A stretch of DNA of 49,767 bases. Source: CAZJYI01 sp964550025 (GTDB lineage Bacteria > Verrucomicrobiota > Kiritimatiellia > UBA8416 > CAYOBW01). Below the pieces are notes generated by a model, which was given only the letters and a program-made list of their open reading frames with translations, was not told the origin of the DNA and ran no database searches. Where the stretch lies: contig CAZJYI010000080.1 in the NCBI GenBank assembly GCA_964550025.1, positions 1-49,767 on the forward strand, in the 5' to 3' direction. Below, piece by piece: positions 8,547 through 15,860 of this stretch; the first letter of the stretch is position 1; each line of letters starts with the position of its first letter. Both the position numbers and the translations under genes were made by a program.

Positions 8547-9404
8547 CTACCACCACTCAAGCTCGCCCTCTTCCCGAGGACCGATCATTTCCTTCATGTG
8601 TTTGGTGACGATGCGCTCCTGGTTCTGCTTGCGGCGCTCGATCATCTGCTTGATCTCGCGGATCTCCTGCTCCATGTGGCGAATCTTGAGCATCGGTTCC
8701 GCAAGGCGGAGTTCGAACACTTGGTTCAGCATTTCACGCAGCTTGCCGGCGCGCGCTTCGCGTTCTTCGGGATCCTCGGTCTCACGGATCCTCTGCGCCA
8801 GTTTGTGGCATTCGTGCTCGATCTGATGCGAGCGCAGGAGCGCTTCCGCCACATCGGGCGCGTGCCGCTTTATCTCGTCGTGTTCGCCGATGCGTCCCGC
8901 GATCTGGCGCAGCTCGCGGTGGTACGCGTCCGGGTTGTGTTCGCGCAGCTTCCTCAGCTCGGGCATCATGTGGGGCATGTGCTCCTCGAGGAAGTGGAGG
9001 ATGCGTTCTTCGGGCAGTTCGCGCTCGCGCATTTCATGCTCGCGCCGTTCGGCCATCTCCCGGTGCTCGTGCATCTCTCGTTTGCGTTGGGCGTGCATCT
9101 CACGTTCACGCCGCTCACGCATCTCGTGTGCATGCCTTTCGCGTTCATGGTGTTCGCGCATTTCACGCTCGCGCGCTTCCGGGTGTTCGCGGTCACGGTG
9201 CTCTTCGTGCCGCTCGGCATGCTCGTGGTCGTGGTCACGGTGCTCCTCGTGCCGCTCGTGATGCTCGCGGTCGCGTTCGACGTGCTCCTCGCGGTCGCCG
9301 CGGTGCTTGTCGCGCCTGCGCTCCCGTTCTTCGTCACTGGCAATGGCTCGCCCGCACAGCAGTGCGGCAGCGAGGATGACGGCAGTTGGTGTCCATTTGT
9401 TCAC
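8547..9404 (-). CDS. Exported His/Glu/Arg-rich helical protein
   Basis: A 285-residue exported protein, last gene of the sigma-factor operon. A signal peptide covers about residues 1-23. Residues 24-132 are an extreme low-complexity region of His, Glu, Arg and Asp with more than 20 His, including near-tandem ERHEEHRD units. The C-terminal 150 residues look fully helical (LPEERILHFLEEHMPHMM, then long charged heptads), a coiled-coil hairpin. It starts at a GTG whose GTGA overlaps the stop of the preceding gene, so translation is coupled. The layout recalls periplasmic metal-sensing or chaperone proteins of the CnrX/CpxP/ZraP type, but I see no diagnostic motif. Metal binding through the His run is a reasonable inference. 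Confidence 0.75.
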   Translation of the reverse strand: MNKWTPTAVILAAALLCGRAIASDEERERRRDKHRGDREEHVERDREHHERHEEHRDHDHEHAERHEEHRDREHPEAREREMREHHERERHAHEMRERREREMHAQRKREMHEHREMAERREHEMRERELPEERILHFLEEHMPHMMPELRKLREHNPDAYHRELRQIAGRIGEHDEIKRHAPDVAEALLRSHQIEHECHKLAQRIRETEDPEEREARAGKLREMLNQVFELRLAEPMLKIRHMEQEIREIKQMIERRKQNQERIVTKHMKEMIGPREEGELEWW

Positions 9405-9961
9405 GTATACCTCCCTTGCTTTTTGCGCCGGGTTTCCGGCGCGGTTCGTGTTGTCGGCCGGGGCCCAGGGGGCTCCGGCGTTTCCTCGAGCTCAAGTCGG
9501 AGTGCGTCCAGACGGCTTTGAAGGCTGTCGAGACGGCGCGCCATGCTGGCCGGGTAAGACGTACGGATAGAGAAGGTCGAGCGCGCGTTGTCCTCGGATA
9601 CCCACTTGGTAGAAGGCTGCCCGATGTCCTCAAGTTGCTTGTCGGCCGCGGTCAATCGTGTTCGCAGTTCCGGGCCGGAAACATCCAGAGTTGGCGGGGA
9701 TTGCGGGGCGGCCGCCGTCCCGGGTTGCGCATCGGGGAGCCGGTGCGCGGCATAGAGAGCAATGAGCAGGCAGGCGGCGGTGAGGGCGGCGTACCGCGGG
9801 ACCCCGGCAAGCAGCGGAAAACGAACGGGGCGCGCCAGAAGCGCCGGTGCCACCAGGTCGCGCGCGGGGGCGGGGTAGGGGACGCGACGAATCAGCTCGC
9901 CCAGTTCCGGGTCATTGGGTGGCTCGCCCTGGTTCGGGAGTATGCTCGGATCGACCGTCAT
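9401..9961 (-). CDS. Putative single-pass anti-sigma factor
   Basis: A 186-residue protein directly after the ECF sigma factor, with three bases between the stop and this ATG. The N-terminal 50 residues are soluble and acidic to neutral. One membrane segment lies near residues 56-70 (YAALTAACLLIALYAAH), followed by an exported region of about 110 residues with a helical stretch (MARRLDSLQSRLDALRLELE) and a Pro/Arg-rich tail. No zinc-finger anti-sigma HxxxCxxC motif is present. The role as anti-sigma factor rests on position and one-membrane-pass topology. Its periplasmic helix could interact with the helical domain of the following gene product. Confidence 0.6.
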   Translation of the reverse strand: MTVDPSILPNQGEPPNDPELGELIRRVPYPAPARDLVAPALLARPVRFPLLAGVPRYAALTAACLLIALYAAHRLPDAQPGTAAAPQSPPTLDVSGPELRTRLTAADKQLEDIGQPSTKWVSEDNARSTFSIRTSYPASMARRLDSLQSRLDALRLELEETPEPPGPRPTTRTAPETRRKKQGRYT

Positions 9962-9964
9962 GTC

Positions 9965-10522
9965 TCAGGTCCCCAATTCGGTTTCCAACCACTTGCGCAG
10001 CCGTTGTGTCGCGCGGCGCATCCTGGCCAGGGCGGTGTTGAGCGGGCATGCCGTGATTGCGGCAATCTCGCGAAAGGTGAGTCCGCTGTATGTCCGCAAA
10101 ACAACGACTTCCCGTTCTTTGGTCGGGAGACGTTCCAGCGCGGCGCGTACGCGGGCCGCGTCCTCGTGCGACACCGCCCGGCGGTCCGGCGTGGCGCGTT
10201 CGACGGGCATGGCGGCTTCGGCGGCCGGGGTGTGCAGGCCGATACTCTCACGGGATCGGCGGCGGCGTCGGAGGACGCGTGCGCCTTCGCGATGCGCGAT
10301 GCGGAAGAGCCAGCTCTTGAAAGTCCCGCGCTCGCGATAACGCGGCAGAGAACGCACGGCGCTGACAAACGTGTTCTGCGCGGCGTCTTCCGCGTCGTGG
10401 CGGTTGCCGAGGAACCTGACGAGGTAGCCATAAATGTCGCCCTCATATCGTCGCAGCAGCATCTCGAGAGAGAGCTTGTCTCCCTCACGCCAGCGGGATA
10501 CCAATGCCGCGTCGCTTTCCAT
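9965..10522 (-). CDS. ECF RNA polymerase sigma factor
   Basis: A 185-residue sigma-70 family protein of ECF type, with region 2 (about residues 10-75, including DAEDAAQNTFVSAVRSL and FKSWLFRIAH) and region 4 (about 120-175, LPTKEREVVVLRTYSGLTFR then EIAAITACPLNTALARMRRA). The longer frame upstream of M at 10522 is Pro/Cys-rich and unlike the family, and an AAAGG ribosome site precedes 10522, so I use that start. It heads an operon with a membrane protein and a His-rich exported protein, consistent with an envelope-stress or metal-responsive circuit. The signal is not identified. Confidence 0.88.
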   Translation of the reverse strand: MESDAALVSRWREGDKLSLEMLLRRYEGDIYGYLVRFLGNRHDAEDAAQNTFVSAVRSLPRYRERGTFKSWLFRIAHREGARVLRRRRRSRESIGLHTPAAEAAMPVERATPDRRAVSHEDAARVRAALERLPTKEREVVVLRTYSGLTFREIAAITACPLNTALARMRRATQRLRKWLETELGT

Positions 10523-10677
10523 ACGCCTTTCATAGCCTATATGCCACGCAAAGAGGAGATTATTGCAGAAAATCAAAAAACTTGACGCGACCGGGCTGAC
10601 AGGGCAGGTTTGGCGCGGCGAGTTTCGGTTGGAGTGGGATGGCACATTTGCTGTTTGCCGAAAGGACAGGTGGGGCT

Positions 10678-11058
10678 ATGAATCGGACATGGATGTTTCT
10701 GCTGGCGGTCGTTCTGGCCGGGTGTGCCGGGCCGCGGTTTCGTTACCTGGGCATACCCGACGCCCGCACGTACCCGGCTTCCCGGTACACGCCCGATCCG
10801 GATATACGCGCCAAGGACTACTACCTTATTACCGAAGTGATGACCGTTGACCGCGAGGAGTACCTGAAGGCGAGGAAGCGCGGAGTGAAGTACGAGCAGT
10901 TGCACGGGCAGCACATGTACTTCTGCATAGAATCGCAGGTGCAGGTGGAACGCGTCAGCGGAGTCAAGGAGTGGGTCACGGTACTCGAACGGCGCAAGAT
11001 CCCCGTCGATGAGGCCGAGGCCCGCAGAGACTTGCTGCGCGGCGAGAGGGTTCGTTAG
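10678..11058 (+). CDS. Small lipoprotein of unknown function
   Basis: A 126-residue predicted lipoprotein: a short basic N-terminus, a hydrophobic stretch and the lipobox LAGC (MNRTWMFLLAVVLAGC), giving lipidated Cys16. The mature part is hydrophilic with a YYLITEVMTVDREEYLKAR segment and no family I recognise. The start at 10678 is preferred over an ATG at 10639 because it gives the lipobox at the right distance and follows an AGGACAGGTGG purine-rich run. It is divergent from the sigma-factor operon and may be the first gene of the nadA/uvrB transcription unit, 30 bases upstream of the next gene. Confidence 0.72.
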   Translation: MNRTWMFLLAVVLAGCAGPRFRYLGIPDARTYPASRYTPDPDIRAKDYYLITEVMTVDREEYLKARKRGVKYEQLHGQHMYFCIESQVQVERVSGVKEWVTVLERRKIPVDEAEARRDLLRGERVR

Positions 11059-11088
11059 GACACAAGGACTGAAGGGAGATCCACAAAG

Positions 11089-11712
11089 GTGAGCAAGCTC
11101 AACCGCATTCTTCTTCTCGTCGGTATTGTCGCGTTGTGCATGGCGGCTTTCGGTCTCGGGCGATATGCCGAGCGGCTCAAGATCTCCGCCGTGGGCAGCA
11201 GCTACCGCGCCGCCATTCTGGAAGGCATGCTGCGCCAGTTGCGGACGCGCCAGGTCACAAGAGTGGCATTGGCGCTCGAAATGCGTCTCGACGAGGAAGT
11301 GGCCGCTCTGGCACGTATGCGAAAGCAGAAACTCGGAAGCCTGGCTTTCGTTCCCGCTTCCAGGCGCAGTCACGTCGAAGTCGTTTTGAAGCGCTTCGTG
11401 GATTATCGCAATACCATGGGTAACGACTATCACGGGGCGCCGCCATGGCAGATCGAGCGTTTCGAGAACCCGTCGCGGGAACTGCTCGACCAGCTCGAGG
11501 AGATAAACCGGCAGCGATCGAAGATAGACGAACTGGTCGAGTCGGTATACGACGCGCACGGGGGCCGTGAAGAGGCGCCGCCTGTCCCCGCGCCGTCCCC
11601 GGATAAGGCACCCGTTGACGGGCCCGCGGAGGCCCTTGCAAAAGACGCCGCGGAAACACCGGCTACGAACAGTCCGGCAGCACGGCCGCCCACGTCGAGT
11701 GCGCAGCCATGA
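11089..11712 (+). CDS. Membrane-anchored protein upstream of nadA
   Basis: A 207-residue protein starting at GTG (AAAGGTGAGC context). The N-terminal segment LLLVGIVALCMAAFGLG is a signal anchor. A helical region follows (about residues 35-150), with ALALEMRLDEEVAALARMRK and LLDQLEEINRQRSKIDELVE as likely coiled coils, then a Pro/Ala-rich disordered tail. I recognise no family. Its stop overlaps the nadA start (ATGA), so the two are translationally coupled, but nothing in the protein suggests a role in NAD synthesis. Confidence 0.7.
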   Translation: MSKLNRILLLVGIVALCMAAFGLGRYAERLKISAVGSSYRAAILEGMLRQLRTRQVTRVALALEMRLDEEVAALARMRKQKLGSLAFVPASRRSHVEVVLKRFVDYRNTMGNDYHGAPPWQIERFENPSRELLDQLEEINRQRSKIDELVESVYDAHGGREEAPPVPAPSPDKAPVDGPAEALAKDAAETPATNSPAARPPTSSAQP

Positions 11713-12737
11713 GCACCACGAGTGAGGCCATAACCGCGATCAGGCGTGAGTGGGGAAGCCGCCTTCTGATTCTGGGCCATCACTACCAGAGGTCCGCCGT
11801 CCTGGAACATGCGGACGCGATCGGGGATTCCCTGGAGCTTGCCAGAAAGGCGGCCGGGCAACCGGACGCGGAACGCATCGTCTTCTGCGGCGTGCACTTC
11901 ATGGCGGAATCGGCCGACATCCTCTCCGGGGCGACCCAGAGGGTGTACATGCCGGAGACGTCGGCAGGCTGCCCCATGGCCGACATGGCGACGGCGGAGC
12001 AGATGGCCGCGGCGCGGCAAGTCCTCGAACGGCACGGCGGCGATTGGCTCCCCGTGGTTTACGTGAACAGTTCGGCCGCCATCAAGGCCTGTTGCGGGGC
12101 CTGGGGCGGGAGTACCTGCACCTCGAGTAATGCGCGCGGTGTATTCCAATGGGTCTTCGACCAGGGCAAACGGGTCTTCTTCCTTCCCGACGAACATCTT
12201 GGCGTGAACACGGCACACGATCTCGGCGTGCCGGATGATGCCGTGGCCGTCTACGATCCGAGACAGGAAGGCGGGGGGCTCAGCGACGCGCAGTTTGCAT
12301 CCAGCCGCGTGATCGTCTGGAAAGGCTTCTGCATCGTACACCAGGCCTTCAGCTCAACCCAGATCGAGAGGCTCCGCGTGGAGCTCCCTGCCGCGCGCAT
12401 TATCGTGCACCCCGAGGCGCCGAAAGAGATTGTGCGGCTATGTGACGCTCACGGGTCCACGGCGCAGATCATCAAGTATGTCGAGGCGGCGCGCGAAGGC
12501 GATACGATTGTTGTGGGAACGGAGCTCAACCTGGTTCAACGGCTGGCCGAGACGCACGCGGCGAGGGGCGTGACGGTCAAGGCGCTCGCGCCGTCTGTTT
12601 GCGCCAACATGGCCAGGACGAACGAGCGCAATCTGCACGACCTGCTCGCGACTTGGCCGTCCGACTGCGAGATACGCGTATCGGCTGGGATTGCCGCCGA
12701 TGCGCGACGGTCCCTCAGCACGATGCTGGCCCTGTGA
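11709..12737 (+). CDS. nadA: Quinolinate synthase NadA
   Basis: A 342-residue quinolinate synthase A, which condenses iminoaspartate with dihydroxyacetone phosphate to quinolinate in de novo NAD synthesis. The three [4Fe-4S] cysteines are present: C88 in AGCPMAD, C208 in KGFCIVH and C298 in CANM. Other family signatures are HHYQ (24-27), FCGVHFMAESA (59-69) and GSTCTSSNA (134-142). The length is normal for the compact form. It overlaps the upstream membrane protein (ATGA) and uvrB (GTGA). Neither nadB nor nadC is in the window, so the rest of the pathway is elsewhere. Confidence 0.96.
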   Translation: MSTTSEAITAIRREWGSRLLILGHHYQRSAVLEHADAIGDSLELARKAAGQPDAERIVFCGVHFMAESADILSGATQRVYMPETSAGCPMADMATAEQMAAARQVLERHGGDWLPVVYVNSSAAIKACCGAWGGSTCTSSNARGVFQWVFDQGKRVFFLPDEHLGVNTAHDLGVPDDAVAVYDPRQEGGGLSDAQFASSRVIVWKGFCIVHQAFSSTQIERLRVELPAARIIVHPEAPKEIVRLCDAHGSTAQIIKYVEAAREGDTIVVGTELNLVQRLAETHAARGVTVKALAPSVCANMARTNERNLHDLLATWPSDCEIRVSAGIAADARRSLSTMLAL

Positions 12738-14758
12738 GTACGCCCTTCCAGTTGGTAGCGCCCTTTACGCCCACGGGGGATCAGCCCCAGGCGATCGAAG
12801 CACTGTGCCGGGGGATCGAAGACGGGACACGGTTCCAGATCCTCGAGGGCGTTACCGGTTCGGGCAAGACCTTCACGATGGCCAACGTGATTGCGCGCCA
12901 GAAGCAGCCGGCCCTGATCATCTCTCACAACAAGACGCTGGCGGCCCAGCTCTACGCCGAGCTGCGGGAGTTCTTCCCGGAGAACGCCGTCGAGTATTTT
13001 GTGAGTTACTACGACTACTATCAACCCGAGGCCTACATACCGCAGACCGATACGTACATCGAGAAAGACGCATCGATCAACAAGGAGATCGAGCGCCTTC
13101 GGCTGTCGTCCACCAATTCGCTACTGTCGCGTGACGACGTGATCATCGTCGCTTCCGTCTCCTGCATCTATGGACTCGGATCGCCCGAGGACTACATCGG
13201 GATGCTGGTCGCGGTGGAGAGGGGGCAGGAGCTCGACCGGGATGACATGCTGCGGCGGCTGGTCGACATCCAGTACGCGCGCAACGACTACGAACCGGAG
13301 CCCGGGACCTTCCGCGTGCGGGGCGACACGGTGGACATCTTTCCTTCGTATTCGAAAAGCGGGCTGCGGGTCGATTTCTTCGGGGACGAAGTCGAGGCCG
13401 TTCACGAAATCGACGTTCTGACCGGAGAGACCGTTCGCGACCACGACCGCATCATGGTCTCGCCCGCCAAGCACTTCGTGATGCCGTACGAGAAGATCGA
13501 GCCGGCCGTCGAACGCATTCTCGAGGAGCTCGAGGAGCGGGTGAAGTGGTTTGAGGTGAGGGGCAACCTGGTAGAAGCACAGCGCCTGCAGCAGCGCACG
13601 ATGTTCGACCTCGAAATGCTCAAGGAGATCGGCTATTGCTCCGGCATAGAGAACTACTCCCGCCACTTGAGCGGCCGGGCGCAAGGCGAAGCGCCCGCGA
13701 CGATGCTGGACTACATACCCGGCCGCTTTGTGACCATCATCGACGAATCGCACGTCACATTGCCGCAGCTACGGGGCATGTACAACGGCGACCAGGCCCG
13801 CAAATCCAACCTGGTTGAACACGGGTTCCGGCTGCCCTCCGCCAAAGACAACCGGCCGCTGAACTTTGACGAGTTTCTCGACAAGGTCGGTCAGGTGGTC
13901 TTCACGACGGCAACGCCCGGACCATACGAGCTGCAGGTGGCGGGGGCGCCGGTCCGGCAGGTGATCCGACCTACCGGCCTGGTCGACCCGCCGGTGGAGG
14001 TCCGCCCGCTCGGCAACCAGATCGACGATCTCATGGAAGAAATCAAGGCGCACTCTGAGCAAGGGGAGCGCGTATTGGTGACGACTTTGACCAAGCGCAC
14101 GGCCGAGGACCTGTCGAGCTACCTGCGAGAGGCCGGCTTGCGCGTTGAGTACCTGCACTCCGACATCGACACCATCGAGCGCGTCGACATCCTCCTGCGC
14201 CTGCGCAAGGCGGAATTCGACTGCCTGATTGGCATCAACCTTCTGCGCGAGGGCCTGGACCTGCCGGAGGTCGCCCTGGTGGCCATTCTGGATGCGGACA
14301 AGGAGGGATTCCTGCGCTCCGAGACAGCCCTGATCCAGACCGCTGGGCGGACCGCGCGGCACGTCAATGGCAAGGTGATCCTGTACGCCGACAACGTCAC
14401 CGATTCCATGCGGCGCATGATCGACGTGACCGAGGCGCGCCGGCGCAAACAACTGGCCTACAACACGGAACACAACATCACGCCCCGCAGTATCCAGAAG
14501 AGCATCGGCGACCGCCTTGTCGTTCGCGACGAAGGCGAGGAGATCGAGCGCAACGTGGTGCGCGAATCCGGCGTCGAGTATGACGTGCACCGCGCCATCA
14601 ACGAGATCGAGCGCGAAATGCTCGAGGCGGCCGAAGCGCTCGAATTCGAACGCGCCGCCGTCCTGCGCGACGAGCTGCGCGAGCTGCAACGCTCGATTGG
14701 GAAAGATGAACGGCCGATCGGCAAGAAGAAAGCGCCGCTCCGGTACCCAACCGTGTAG
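12734..14758 (+). CDS. uvrB: Excinuclease ABC subunit B (UvrB)
   Basis: A 674-residue UvrB, the damage-verifying helicase-like subunit of nucleotide excision repair that receives DNA from UvrA and recruits UvrC. Walker A GVTGSGKT is at residues 39-46. The DNA-clamping beta-hairpin region YYDYYQPEAYIPQTDTYIEK follows near residue 93, then the IIDESH Walker B and the C-terminal helicase motifs (TTLTKRTAEDL, GINLLREGLDLPEV, QTAGRTARH). The C-terminal UVR motif that binds UvrC is INEIEREMLEAAEALEFERA. The GTG at 12734 overlaps the nadA stop and gives the expected N-terminus (STPFQLVAPFTPTGDQPQAI); a longer frame back to 12599 lies inside nadA. No LexA-type box was noticed. Confidence 0.97.
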   Translation: MSTPFQLVAPFTPTGDQPQAIEALCRGIEDGTRFQILEGVTGSGKTFTMANVIARQKQPALIISHNKTLAAQLYAELREFFPENAVEYFVSYYDYYQPEAYIPQTDTYIEKDASINKEIERLRLSSTNSLLSRDDVIIVASVSCIYGLGSPEDYIGMLVAVERGQELDRDDMLRRLVDIQYARNDYEPEPGTFRVRGDTVDIFPSYSKSGLRVDFFGDEVEAVHEIDVLTGETVRDHDRIMVSPAKHFVMPYEKIEPAVERILEELEERVKWFEVRGNLVEAQRLQQRTMFDLEMLKEIGYCSGIENYSRHLSGRAQGEAPATMLDYIPGRFVTIIDESHVTLPQLRGMYNGDQARKSNLVEHGFRLPSAKDNRPLNFDEFLDKVGQVVFTTATPGPYELQVAGAPVRQVIRPTGLVDPPVEVRPLGNQIDDLMEEIKAHSEQGERVLVTTLTKRTAEDLSSYLREAGLRVEYLHSDIDTIERVDILLRLRKAEFDCLIGINLLREGLDLPEVALVAILDADKEGFLRSETALIQTAGRTARHVNGKVILYADNVTDSMRRMIDVTEARRRKQLAYNTEHNITPRSIQKSIGDRLVVRDEGEEIERNVVRESGVEYDVHRAINEIEREMLEAAEALEFERAAVLRDELRELQRSIGKDERPIGKKKAPLRYPTV

Positions 14759-14787
14759 CCCGCTTTTGCCCCGAAGGCCATCGAACG

Positions 14788-14880
14788 TAGCGCCGGCTTT
14801 CCTTGTCCCGCCGAAGCCCGTCCGGCGAAGGAGGAAGCCGGTGACAAGTGCGGCCGGGATCTTCCCGGCCTCCCGGAACC
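14788..14880. repeat. Dispersed hairpin repeat, copy 1
   Basis: About 93 bases that recur with few changes at 17250-17344, and partly at 15695-15734. It contains gtagcgccggctttcc, a gtgacaagtgcggccgggat core and the hairpin ggccgggatcttcccggcc. It fills the gap between uvrB and the antitoxin-like gene. Confidence 0.75.
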
Positions 14881-14917
14881 GCGCAACGGCAAAGGGCCTC
14901 GCCGGGTCAGCCCGCGT

Positions 14918-15124
14918 TCACTCGCCGTTCTCTTCAGTCCCATATTGCGCGCGCTCTTCGCGGACCGTACGGACCGTGTTTGGATCAACGCGCACCGGCT
15001 TCCCATCGCGCGCCACCACGATGGGCTTGCCCGCGCGGCGGTGCTCCTCGATTGCGTCGGCGACTGCTTCCTGCAGGGCGCGCTCAATCTCTTGCCCGTG
15101 TTTCGACAGGCCCTTCTTCTTCAT
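14918..15124 (-). CDS. Small partner of zeta-like toxin
   Basis: A 68-residue hydrophilic protein starting MKKKGLSKHGQEIERALQ. The first half is a charged helix (EIERALQEAVADAIEEHRRA) and the second a short beta segment (KPIVVARDGKPVRVDP). Its ATG overlaps the stop of the zeta-toxin-like gene (ATGA), so it is the downstream member of a coupled pair. Small proteins of this look are found beside chromosomal zeta/AAA toxin genes in my recollection, so an antitoxin role is likely but not shown. The toxin-first order is unlike classical epsilon-zeta. Confidence 0.65.
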   Translation of the reverse strand: MKKKGLSKHGQEIERALQEAVADAIEEHRRAGKPIVVARDGKPVRVDPNTVRTVREERAQYGTEENGE

Positions 15125-15540
15125 GCGACACACTCCGTGATGCTCCCCCAAACCTCTTCATCGAGAACAGTCTCGCCATCTTCATCCCGTTCGTAGACGC
15201 GCCGTGGCCTTTCGGCCGAGTTGTCCCACACGGCGACGTATTCCGCCAACCGCAAATACAGGCTGACCAGATTCCGGAGGCTCTTGCCGTAGCGCCGCTC
15301 TATGGCCTCGGCGGGGATATCGTGCCCGCCATTCGCTACACGCGAAGCCACACGCTGGGCGGAGAACTCAGCGGACGGAATCCAGAGGTAGTTGAGCTCA
15401 ACGCGGTAGCCGGACTTTCGGAAGCTCTGCAGGACCCTGACGTGACCACGCCCGGAGAGCGTTGTCTCGAACGCAAACGTGGTCTTTCCTGCCCCATTCG
15501 GACCGGCAATGACGTAGCAGGTTGGTTTCTTCCCCGTCAT
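15121..15540 (-). CDS. Zeta-toxin-like kinase lacking an internal segment
   Basis: A 139-residue P-loop protein. The Walker A GPNGAGKTTF (about residues 13-22) and the downstream parts FETTLSGRG, YRVELNYLWIPSAE, RVANGGHDIP and RRYGKSLRNL match chromosomal zeta-toxin/UDP-GlcNAc-kinase-like proteins. In full-length relatives the P-loop is followed by 50-60 residues including the catalytic NADLIA region before FETTLSGRG. Here GKTTFA runs straight into FETTLSGRG, so that block is missing in frame. The protein therefore probably cannot act as a toxin. The short TTTGCG shared by the two junction sides fits a microhomology deletion. It is the upstream gene of a coupled pair with the small partner. 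Confidence 0.75.
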   Translation of the reverse strand: MTGKKPTCYVIAGPNGAGKTTFAFETTLSGRGHVRVLQSFRKSGYRVELNYLWIPSAEFSAQRVASRVANGGHDIPAEAIERRYGKSLRNLVSLYLRLAEYVAVWDNSAERPRRVYERDEDGETVLDEEVWGSITECVA

Positions 15541-15694
15541 AGGATCAATCCGCCGATATCAAACGTTCGCCCACTTGTAGCGTGAAAGAGCGGGAAGAAC
15601 AAGGAATGACAGCGCCCGGCAATCCAGCACTGGTTTTCCGCCGGCGACCAGTTGTGGGGATGTCCGGTGCCAAGTAGCGCCCCGCTCCTGCGGG

Positions 15695-15734
15695 GTGACA
15701 AGTGCGGCCGGGATCTTCCCGGCCCCCCGGAACC
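15695..15734. repeat. Dispersed hairpin repeat, copy 2 (partial)
   Basis: A 40-base match to the core of the 14788-14880 repeat (gtgacaagtgcggccgggat, hairpin, ccggaacc), one base different. It lies in the 320-base gap between the zeta-like gene and the PQQ-like gene, next to a cgccccgctcctgcggggtg hairpin. No gene is visible in that gap. Confidence 0.75.
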
Positions 15735-15778
15735 AGGCACACCGGTCACAGCGAAGTCTCCACTCCCGCAGCTAGAGC

Positions 15779-15806
15779 TTGCGGGGCGGCGCGGTTTGCG
15801 TAGGAT
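15779..15806 (+). promoter_or_regulatory. Promoter candidate for PQQ-like gene 1
   Basis: TTGCGG (15779-15784), 16 bases, TAGGAT (15801-15806), about 55 bases before the start codon. The sequence around it (cttgcgg...ggtttg..ta) is nearly the same as that at 17407-17435. Confidence 0.55.
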
Positions 15807-15860
15807 TAGGATGTAGGGATTTGTGTGTCGCGGGGGAAGACCTCGTTCGGAGAGCTCAAT

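Noticed and set aside
8239..9521. Long plus-strand frames opposite the His-rich gene, encoding Cys/Ser/Arg- or Val/Phe-rich strings.
   Set aside because: They are mirror images of the low-complexity GAG/CAC-rich coding strand; the minus-strand frame has a signal peptide, operon coupling and a ribosome site.
15541..15860. A tRNA or small RNA in the 320-base gap after the zeta-like gene.
   Set aside because: The hairpins there match the dispersed repeat family; no cloverleaf or TPsiC arm was seen.
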